64,000 nt of DNA from CAXBNB01 sp040222275 (lineage in GTDB: Bacteria; Bacteroidota; Bacteroidia; Cytophagales; Cyclobacteriaceae): assembly GCA_040222275.1 (NCBI GenBank), contig JAVKDJ010000046.1, positions 138,256-202,255 of the forward strand, given 5' to 3'. The notes below the pieces were generated by a model. That model was not told where the DNA came from, did no database searches, and was given only the letters and a program-made list of their open reading frames with translations. Below are positions 10,901 through 22,900 of this stretch, one piece after another. The translations under genes and the position numbers were made by a program. Each line of letters starts with the position of its first letter. Position 1 is the stretch's first letter.

Positions 10901-13900
10901 GGCAGCAGTAGTTGAAGACAGTCCCAGTGCTGTACCATCCGGATCAAAAGTTGTGGCGATCCTAAAAGCAGGGTTGCCTACTCCAATCGGATCACTGTAC
11001 CAATAAGCCTCTGACCCTGTGCCACTTACAGTCAAGTCTCCAGTCTGAACCTCACTACCAAAACACAGGAAGAAATCTGGATCGCCAATGGTCGGTCCAC
11101 CCGGAATGGTTTTAATGTTAAAGGCAACATTGATGGCAGGGCTTGTACAACCCACAAATTCCCCATCAATAATATCCGTAGTTTGGGTAATCCCAAAGTA
11201 TTTCGCACCAGTAGCACCAACCAAGCCTAAATCTGTAGAAGGATCTGGGGTTGCCCCTCCTGAAAAAGTTCCTATAAAAGTTTCCAGTGCACCCGTTGTA
11301 GCATTGACCGTGTACCAGTTAAATTCATGTCTATTAGAACCTGCGTAGCTTGTACCAGCATCAAAGGTAAATCCAGTATTTATTTCCCCCTGACAAACGA
11401 GATAAGTGACATTACTGTTGGGTAATGTTGAGCTCGAAATGCTCACAGGGTCACCATTGTCATCGGTTACAGTAAGAGTTGGTGCAGAAGGTTTGGCAAA
11501 CAAGGTTATGTTTACAGGTGTTCTGTCAACGCTTTCACATCCTTCATAACCCGGGGTAATATTGGTATTGTCTGGTGATGCCCCCGCAGACCTATCGATT
11601 TGGGATAAATAATAGGTGGTAGTACCTGGATTACTAAAATCAAATGCTGTAGATAGGTTAGGGCCCGTCGTTTGTACTTCGCTAAAAGTAATGTCATTAT
11701 CAGCAAAAGAACTTCCCCCTGAAGCATTTTCATACCAGAAATACTGTTTGTCCTGATTCAAACCTTCGGGTGTTCTCAGGTTAGTGGAGGTAGTTATATT
11801 CCCCACACAGGCATATATCTCGGTATCAAATACCGCATCAGGTTCAGGAGCTAAAGGTTTTGGATAAATGAATATATCCACTTTAGTCAGTACACCATCA
11901 CAACCAGGAAAATCACCTTCACTTGCATCCTGCGTAATTAAACCGGCCTCATCCCTTCTAGCATAATAAAAAGTATAGGGCAATATTTCAACATCCCTGG
12001 TATAACTATTAATATAGGCTTGTGCCAAGCCTGTATTCCCCGCTAAATTATTACCGACCGTAAAGTTGTCGACACTAACATTTATATTCAGTTTAGAACC
12101 ATCGTCATTGGTAATTATTCCAAATCCATTGTTACCTGACCTTCTAAATTCTGTAAGTTGCCCCACCCCACTTATACTTCCAGTGATTTGCTCACCCACT
12201 GGGAAAAACCCGGATATGTTGTTCACAATAACGTCGCTCAATCCATTGGTAACTTGAATGATAGTAGCTTTTCCGCCAGATGCGCTGGTTACCTCTTCAC
12301 CAAGAACAAAACTGCTAGACCCTGTAAATTGTAACCTGGCATTGGTATGGTCAACAGCAAACTCACCAATAATGAATGCAGGAACTTTATCTGAAGAAGT
12401 ATATTCTATTGTTGCGGTATTGGTAAATTGAGATTTAACAGGCGGGGTTGTTGTTCCTCCACCAACAGCACCTGTGCCTAAGCCCAGTTGGACTGGTGTT
12501 ACCGTGGCACTTGTTGTCGCAAACAGTTCAGTTCCAAATTCATCAAACCACACAATTTCATCAGTACCTATAGCTGGTGTTGTCAGGTTGACTTGTATAT
12601 TTTGAACTGGCTCTGTTTCACAATATTCGATCACCTGTCTTGTGTTGGCCACATCATCAAAGAAGTTGGATGCAGCAGCCAGATCATGGACTTCCGGATC
12701 AGGTACTACTTCGATGATAATTTGTCGGGTTGTACTTTCGCATCCTGCAAATATAGTACCTGTGGTCAGGGGTGATCTGTTGGCTGTCTGGGTTAAGTGG
12801 AAAGAATAGGTGCCCGGATCCGGAGTACCAAAGAACAAATCAGATTGCGTAATTATTCTCCTGTCAGTATTGCCACCACTTTGCGTATTGACCGGGATTT
12901 CCGCATCAAAGTCAGGATTACCCGAACCATCGTCATCATACCACCTGAAGTATTTTTCTGTGCCTGCATCCTGTACTTTATTATTGTCCGCATCTACGAA
13001 ATCAGCATAAATCAAAGTAACAGATTCCCCTTCGCAGTAAACAAATTTATAGGCATCATTCCCATTATTGTCGATTAACCCCCCACCGAATGTTACTGAT
13101 GCCGATAAGTCAGGGTCAATGTTGCTGGCGTAATTGGGGTTTATGTTCAACGAAGGAATTGAGGGTTGGGCAAAAACAGTTACTGCCCTCAAGGCAGAAT
13201 TCGTACACCCTGCCCCTCCTTCTACCGCCGGGTCATTGCCGATATCGTTAGTATATCGAATAATATATGAGCCGGCACCTATGGAAGGATCAAATTGCCC
13301 ATCGGTCAGCGTGGTATAACTGGCTCCCCCATTAGAAGAAATCTCGTATAAACCATCGTCTTCCAAATCTGTTAATTGTACGGTAGAAGATGAAACATCA
13401 CCTGTGGATCGAACTATACCCGATAACTGAACTATTGCATCAGTCTCACAATAGCTGCTTTGAAAAGCTGAGAAAGTATCATTAAAATCATCGTACACCT
13501 GAATACCTACCGTAGGTTGTGGCACAACATCCACGCTTTGGGTAATAGTAGTAGATGTGTTTGAGGTGACAACAAACAAAGACATTGGCCCAAATTTTTC
13601 ACCATTTGTTACATTATTGATACTAGAGGCCTGATCAGGATCGAATGTAAAAATTGGAAGGGTATTCGAACCCGGATCTGCATATGTGTTTGTAAAGGTC
13701 AATGGTGTAGTATTGTCCGGGTACCTCAACTCAACAAACGAATCCCCACTCCCTGAGAGTTGGTCAATCATATCCTGACTAGGATTGATATCATAGGGCG
13801 CTACATCAATACAATTGGACAGTACAAGTCCATCCAGCAAGGAAGCCACCACGCTGATTGAAGTTTGGATAGATTCTTCACAATCATCTCCTGTATCACT

Positions 13901-16900
13901 CTCTGTATAAGTATATGTAATGGTGAAGTCACCTCCCCCAGCATCTGCTGGGCTAAATTCATAAAACTCAGTAGAAGCGTTGTATGAAATCGCTGTACCG
14001 GTAAATTCTACGCCAGGATCAGGGTTACCGGGAGAAGTGGTGGCCGGTGGATCAATAATGATATTCAAAAATTCGGTATTGATACCGACATTTCCAGCAA
14101 CCGTGTTTCCCCCTGCATCTTGGAAAGAGATGGTCGGTGATATTTTGTCATGTGTTGTAATTCGAGCCGTATAATCGTCAGCATTAGGCACGTCCGTTGA
14201 TTTACAAAGGTTCGGATCTACGATGGTCAAAACCAAATCATAAACCAAATCGCCCAGTCCGGCATTGTTGGATGGAGGGGCAAAGAATGGATTGGACTTC
14301 ACAGCCTGTGTGGCATTGGTTATTCCTTTGTCCAGAATCAACTCATCAATGATGAAGTTTTCATCTGCTCCACCGGAATTATCATACTCAATCCGGATAT
14401 TGAAAGAGCCACCGCCATTGTCGTCAGCAGGTATTTCTATGGCAAATTGCTTGTACTTAGTGGAAGAAATGAAGGCTGTTCCCAACGATATTTCAGTCGT
14501 AAAACCATCATCAGAACCAAATACTTCGATTTGTGCTCCGTTTGATACAGCTGTTTCTGCCCTTCCGTAAAAGAAGAGAACCGCTTTGGAATCAAAACGC
14601 CCAAAGCTTGGAGAAACAATGTTTCCACCTGTTGCCGGGATCACCAACGCATCCGCTCCATCAAAAGCCAGCGCATTGCCTGAAGCAGAAGTACCTGCAT
14701 GAGACCAGCCCGTGGGTGGAATGGTGCCTGAATCAAAATCTTCATCCAGGGCCCTCATTACTTCACCTCCTACACCTAATGGCTCAGACCTCCATTGATA
14801 AGTATGCGTACCTACTGCACCGGTACTTACCAAAGAAGGTAATCCACCAACAAGCAACTCTACCCCGGCACATTCTACTTGATCAAGGCCTGCATCTGCC
14901 ACTGGCGTAGGGTTTACAATCACATCCACCTGAGCAGCAGAACTGGGGCATGATCCGGAAGATGTATTTGTAACAAAATATGAATAAGTGTCCGGAACGT
15001 TCACATCAAAATTGAGGTCAGTTTCAGGGTCAAAAATCTCACCTGTATGCTCTAACAATGTCAGGTTAAAGTCTGTGTACCAAGTAAAGTTGGCACTATT
15101 AGTTGTAAAGTCAGACAATTGCACAACATCCCCTTCACAATAAGTAACCACCAACGCTGCAGGTGGCGCAGAGGATACACCTACCGATACGTTGGCATGA
15201 CTCACACCATCTCCAGGATTATTTCCGTCAATGGTGGCCGTTCCGCCATCCCCTGCAAGCCTTTGTAAAGACCCTGAAGCTCCAGACTGTGTCCCTTTTA
15301 CTTCCAAGCCTGTGATGGTAATATCATCCACCTGTCCATCACCATTAATCCTATAGGTAATAGTGATCGCACTTGTTGTTAATGAAGTCAAAGTTGGACC
15401 AGAGGCGAAATCATCGTTCCCACTTTCAGTTACAGAAACACTGGCAGCAGTATTAAACTCAATACCATCAGGCAATGTCAATTTAAGTGTAACGGTGGTA
15501 TTGTTATTAAGAAAAGCATCCTTCCCTGCAGAAGTATTATTTTCAATAATTGCTACAGTACCTAATGGTACAAAATCCTCACCCACACATAATTCTACTG
15601 TTGGGGCTGTTACTGTAATATTGACCAATGCCGCTACAGCAGGTGTAATCACGTCCTCCGGGTAAACCGGGGCTATTCTGGTGTTGTTCGCAGCATCTGC
15701 CGCAACCACATATAAATCCATATTCGTATCAGCAGGAAGGAAATTCACTGATTCAGTAATGATTACATTAGCCGTACCAACAGTAAATGAACCACTTTGT
15801 TGGACGGTTGCTCCAGGAGCCCCAGCTCCACTGACCACTTGTGCGTTTGAAGGAACAGGTTCTCCGTTGAGCTGGAACACATAAAAAATGGTACCAACAT
15901 CGTCTAAATCTACATTGATATCTACTGATGTGGTATTTAGGTTTGAAGTAGAAAATGAGTTGAAAATTGGAGCAGTAGCATCAGCAGACGTTGCAGAATT
16001 AATCTCCTGCACATCTGTTCGGTTGGCTCCTGCCGAACCATCTTCGGCAAACCAGAAAATATCATAAGCAGTATTGTTGGCCAGGCCGCTTATCACAAAG
16101 TCTTGGGTTGAGCCTGCAGTATAAACCCCAGAACCTGTAACATCGCTACCATCGATACCATCGATCACCTCCTGATGGGTTGGTGTAGCCAACCCTGTCA
16201 AAGACCTTGCTATGAAATATATTGTAGCATCTTCATCCAATTCTATCCGCAGGTCAATACTCGTTACACCAATGTTTTCCGGGCTCTGTGAAATAATAAA
16301 AGGAGGATCAGTATCAAACATAGTCCGAACATCTTCAACCACGGTTGATAAGTTACTCGATCCATCTTCTGCCACTATATAGGTATAGTATTGCTGATTG
16401 TCTATGAATGACTCTACAGCAAAGCCAGTAACATCCACGTTGGCTGTTGGCACTGAAAAACTACCGCTAAAATCAGGTGTATTGGCGGCATTTTTAATAT
16501 CGGCTGGAGCCGGGCTTCCTCCTGCCTGCTGCGTGGTATAGATAGAGTAGTACAACGTTGCAATTTCATCTACATTTACTGTGATTGAAAGTTGCTTATT
16601 TGAAGTTGCATCAAATGTACTGGTATTTATAGTAGGTGGTTGCTGGTCATTTAAAGAAGCTGTATTATTGGACTGGGTCGCAATGGCCGCATTGCCCACA
16701 GCATCAAATATAGCTGCACCATCTACCGGGTTTACGGTCATTACTTCTGCCCCGTTTGGCAAACCAATCAAAGTGAAAGTCAAACGATAGACGTTACCCC
16801 CTTGATCAGCAATACTATTTGGAGTTGGACTGAGTAATGTTGACGAACCTCCGCTAACAGATAATGTAAAATCTCCCGCTATCAGCGCACCACCAGAATT

Positions 16901-19900
16901 AGTAGTAAACGCAGGTTCGTTAAATGCCACATCAATATAGCTATTATCTGAGGCTAAAGTTACCCCGGTAAAAAATGGTAACACCTGATCATTTAGGGAA
17001 ACAGCATTGTTGCTTTGACTTGCTGCAGATGCATTATCTGCCCCATCAAAAATGGCAGCTCCATCAACCGGGTTCACAGTGAGGGTCTCTGCTCCATTTG
17101 GTAAAGCGTCTAGTGTGAAAGTAAGGCGATAAATATTTCCACCTTGAGGTGTGATCCCCGTTGGAGTTGGGCTGACTACATTCGCTACACCCCCCGTAAC
17201 GGACAAAGTGAAATCATCTGCCAATAGTGTGCCACTAGCCATATCCGTAAATACGGGCTCACTAAAATCAACATCTATATAAGTGTTGTCTGGTGCTACA
17301 ATTGTATTGGTGATTGAACCAGGTAGCTTGTCATTTAAATTTACGGTATTATTGCTTTGTGCTGCCAAAGCACCATTTCCAGCTCCATCAAAAATAGATG
17401 CGCCATCTGAAGGATTGACAGTAAGCACTTCAGCACCACTTGCAAGTGCCGGGTTCAGTGTAAAATCCAGTTGGTAAACATTACCTCCCAAATAGGTTAT
17501 TCCTGTGGGGGTAGGACTGGCCACATTTGAAACACCTCCAGAAACAGAGAGTACAAAGTCTGAGGTTTGTAATCCACCACTTCCACTATTGGTATTGAAA
17601 ACAGGCTCATTGAAAGTTACTTCAATGTTACTATTGTCTGCTGCTACTGTAGTTTTCGTTATAAATGGCAGCAATTTATCATTCAATAAAATAGAATTGT
17701 TGGCTTGGGTAGCTGATGCCGCATTATCCGCCCCATCAAAAACGGATGCTCCGTCAATCAGGTTGACTGTTAAAGTTTCGGTACCACTGGCCGCTTGGTC
17801 CAGGTCAAAAGTAAGGCGATAAACATTACTGCCCTGATCTGTTATGCCTGTTGGTATGGATGAAACAAGGCTTGCAACGCCACCGCTAATAGATAAAACG
17901 AAATCCACTTCTTCCAAAGCACCACTACCGCCAGTTGCATTAAACACAGGTTCACTGAATGCTACATCTACAAATGTATTGTTTGGATCTAATGTAACAC
18001 CCGTAATAAAAGGAGGGGCTTGGTCATTGAGGGCTACCTCATTGTTGCTTTGGCTTGCTGCTGCAGGGTTGTCGGCACCATCAAAAATAGCTACTCCATC
18101 AACAGGGTTTACGGTGAGGGTTTCGGCACCATTGGGCAAAGCATCGAGTGTAAAAGTAAGTCGATAGATATTCCCGCCTTGAGGGGTTATGCCGGTAGGA
18201 GTTGGGCTAACCACATTGGCTACACCTCCTGTAACAGACAAAGTAAAATCGCCTGCCACCAGTGCCCCACTTGCCAAATCTGTAAATACCGGTTCACTGA
18301 AAGTGACATCTATAAAGGTGTTGTCCGGTGCTACAATGGTATTCGTAATTGTAGGTGGCAACTTATCGTTTAGAGATACAGTATTGTTGGACTGGGTTGC
18401 TAGAGCATTATTGTCTGCTGCATCAAAAATAGAAGAACCATCGGCAGGGTTAACTGTCAGGACTTCATTTCCATCTGCCAGCGGTGGGCTGAGCGTAAAA
18501 TCCAACTGATAAGTATTGCCCCCTAAAGGAGTAATAGCATCAGGTGTTCCACTAAAACCGGCCACTCCTCCCGAAACTGAAATGGTGAAGTCGGTCGTTT
18601 CTAAAGCCCCACTTCCACCAGTAGTATTGAATACAGGCTCGTTGAAAGTTACTTCGATGTTACTATTATCAGCTGCCACCACAGTTTTGGTAATATACGG
18701 CAGAAGTTTATCATTTAGGACAACCGTATTATTGGTTTGGGTGCCGGATGCCGGATTACCTGCCGCATCATATACCGCCATCCCGTCAAAGAGATTGACC
18801 GTTAAGGTTTCAGTACCACTGGCCGGTTGATCCAAATCAAATGTCAACTGATATACATTGCTTCCTAAATCCGTGATACCAGTAGGTGTTGTATTTGTTA
18901 AACTGGCCATACCGCCGGTTACCGATAAGGTAAAGTCAGAAGCGAGCAACGCTGAACTTGACAAATCTGTAAATACCGGCTCGCTAAAAGTCACATCAAC
19001 AAAAGTGTTGTTTGGGTCTAGTGAAATGCCTGTAATTATAGGTAGCGCAGCATCATTGGTAGTTGTTGGTGTGCTGGCATTGACCATTTGGTCGCCTGTA
19101 TCAAAAGACACCACGCTTATTTCACCTGAGTCATTATAAGTAATAGTTGGGAAATCAGCTAGACTTGTACCAGAAACCAATCCCGTAACATCCACTGTAA
19201 AGGTGTTTATATTTTTGTAAGTGGCTGTGCCGAAATCAGTTTCGGCAGTATTGAATGCCCCACCTGACAAAGAGAAGGCATCAAAATTAGCCGCACCTGC
19301 ATTGGCATCTTTGAATATAACATTTACATCAAAGTCCAATTGGGCCCGATCCACCACACCATCGGCAGGGTTATTGTCCAACCAGGTGACTTCAAATTTC
19401 GGGCTAACAGGATCCCTTTCATAAGCACCCAAATCTACATCCGCTCCATTGGGTCGGGCGTTTCCTATCTGGTCAAAACCTTCGGCACTTCCTATTGCTG
19501 CGTTTACCAAATTGATTCCACTGATTTGTAAAACATTTGTATTTCCTCCCTGATTGACAATAGTTCCTAGTATGGCATCTACAGATCCGCTGGTTACATT
19601 TGATGCATTCAAAACTGTTCCCCCTGAAGTTGAAAAAATATGGCTGACAACATTGGCAGCACTTACCTGGCCAGAACCCGGGTTTATTGTAAGGTCCTCA
19701 ATGATAGAATATTCCAGGGTTACATCGGTACCTGCACCTATGAGATTTAAATAAACTTGATTGGACGCAATGGACATATGTTTGAAAGCATGAATACCAA
19801 AATTAGCATACACACCTCCACCTTCAACAGCTGTATTGTTGTAAATAGTAGTGTTTGAAATATTACAATCAGAATCCAAATAAATACCTCCTCCTTTTCG

Positions 19901-22900
19901 GTCATCGGGTGTGGCACTGGCCAAAAAATTATTTTCTATTAAACATCCCGAAATGGAAGAACTTCCAGTGGTATTTAGGTATATCCCACCACCATCGGTG
20001 TATGCCTGGTTGTTGGTAATATGGAGACCCGTTGCTTTTAAACTATTGATCCCATCAACTGAAATGGCCCCACCGCGGTTGTTGGTGGTGATGTTCGATC
20101 CTCCCATCAATGTCAAATCATTGATTTCCAAATCCACCACTGGTGTTGAACTTCGGATCAATTTATAAACAAAAACACCATCAATAGTCAAATCCCTTGC
20201 TCCGGGACCATTGATGGTGACAGTACCAGCTATCGACGGTAAGTCTGACGCGAGTGTAATTACCCCCCCAGTCATACCTGTAAATTCTATGACATCAGCG
20301 GTTGCACCTGATAAATTAGCATCGTTCAGTGCCTCCCTAAAAGAGCCCAGCCCTGTATCTGCTGTATTGGTGCCCACATCAAAAGTACCTGACACATTTA
20401 CCAGAATGATTTTGGAATCGGTTCCGGTATTTCCGTCATCGGAAGAAACAGTGATTTGATGCTGTCCGGCTATTCCTCCCGGCACATATTGCATACCATC
20501 AAGAGTGGCATTGACATCTGTCAGGGTACCGCTAATTGTAACACTTGACGTATTGTTATTGTTAACAATAGCACCAGACGCCACAACTGATATTGTTCCT
20601 GTACTATTCGAAAAATTTCCATTGTTCGTTGCTGTTACCACCACAGTTTGGTCATGCCCGTCATTGTCTGCCACACTTACAAGCTCAGCTCCGGAAAAAA
20701 CCACAGTCGTTACATCATCTATAATTTGATCTCCGGGTACTGTAACTATGGGTGGAGAATTGATGTTGAAGGTTCCGAGTGTGGCCATGTTGGCCGCAGA
20801 AGCTTGGTTTCTGTTCCAGTTTGCGAGGTTATTGATTTCTAACCTTACCTCATGGGCCAACCCTGTTACAGTACTATAATTATACCTATGAAAAGGAGAA
20901 GTACTATTTCCCCCCGGAAATAAAGAAACAGCATTGTCGGCATTGGTTAAAGAGGTGGGAATTTCTGATTCGTTTACATCGTCAGCAACAAGGGTCCAGG
21001 ATGTCGTGACATTCATATTGGCACTAGAAAAGTCAGTCAATAAACCCGCCACAAACCCTCCGATGGCATAATTGGTATTGCTGTTTACTATACCCTGGAA
21101 TGCAAAAATATTGTCACCACTGGGGTCTATTAAAAAAGTTCCTGTTTCTACAATTGAGCCCGCAGACCCACCACTTTTCAATGTCGCTGTGCCGGCTCCA
21201 TTAGGGTCGATCAAAATTTGATCACCTGTAAAGATAGTAGTGCCGGCAGTGAATGAAACTATCCCTTCAGCGGTAAAAAAATCGCTGACATCAACATCAT
21301 AGCCCTTATCGGTGAAGTGTATGACTGTACCTGATGGAATGGTTTTCAGTGCTACAACAGCAAATGCACTCGCAGCATCACCATTGGTCATGGTAAATGC
21401 CAAATCACCGGGTAAAAAAGTAGGTGAATCGGCTAATACGAATTGCTCTGCATTTCCATAACTAGTACCCTGCGAATTGGTTGCATATGCCTTATAGGAA
21501 TACGTCTCCCCTGGGGTTAAACCTTCAAGTTTTTTCGTATAGTTACCAGTTGTTGTCATGGGGTCGATGACCTGAACAGCGTCAGGATCCCCGATCAACG
21601 GATCTGCGTCAAGTGTAGTTACAGAATAGACAAACCCCCTTTCGGTAATTGGCTGTCCACCATCGGAAGAAATATTTCCTGCTACAATGGCCGACACACT
21701 GGTGCGACCTGAAGCCGGGGTTGATGTAGATATTATCGGAGCGGTAAAAGACTGTGTTGTAAAAGTTTGGGTATTTCCATAAGAAGTTCCAGCTACGTTC
21801 ATAGAATACGCACGAAACGTGTAGTTGGTGGACAATGTCAATCCACTTATATTCTCAGAAAAAGTTCCAGTGCCCACTGAGCCTTCGGGTTCCTTAGTTA
21901 CTCCAGTCCCTCCGATTACAGGAAGGTCATTCGTAGAGGTCACGGCATATACTACACCTCGTTCGGTTATCACATTTCCCCCTTGGTCAGTTATGTTGCC
22001 TCCAAGGGTTGCACTTAATGACAACACAGCACTCGCTGGATCTGTATTTACAGAGGGAAAATAATTCTGGCCGTACACCCAGTTAGAAGTGGTACCTGTC
22101 AAAGCAAACCCGGTCAATCCTGCATTAAAAGAACCTCCGGAATCATCATTGTTTGTTGCATTGTTTACACCTACATTCGAGCCACCTGCTGTGCCCTGGT
22201 CCAATCTGTAGTAAGCCTCCAAGCCCGGCTCATTGCCTACCAGCGCGTTATCTTTGTTGTTGGCGATCTCCGAAGCAGAACGCCCAACAGACCAAACCCT
22301 TAATTCATCGATCTGACCGGAGAATTCATAACCTGCTATTGATGCCCTGTCCCCGACAAGTATATTGCTCGTGCCTGCCGAAGTATTAAAATTTGTAAAA
22401 TTGTCCAGGGCTATACCAACAACCGCGCCATCCACATAAATGACCTCAGGATTAGTACCATCATCTACTATGGCCAGGTGGTGCCAATTCCCATCAATCG
22501 GAAAAGCACCAACATCAGATGCTAACCTCCCACCAAGTCCACCATTGGTGTCTTCAGCTATTACCTGACCAGAACTATTGATATAAATCACATTGGAGGT
22601 AGCATTGCTAAACTCAAAAATTTCCCACTGTGGGCTACCATCATTTACTATTAAAATCCAGGCCTCATAAGTAAAGGTACCTCCAGTAAAAAATGCCCCC
22701 CCACTTGGGATACTCATTACATCATCATCGCCAGCAAAGGCAAGGGAATTGTCATTATTTAAATTAATGGTGAAATTATTGTTCACGTTCCCTCCTCCAT
22801 CATTAGATTGGATTACGAATATACTCGAAGTAGCAGTAGTCTCATTAATAAAGGTAAGGTCAGCCAAAGCATTGTTTAAACTGGTGAGATCACCAAATAT

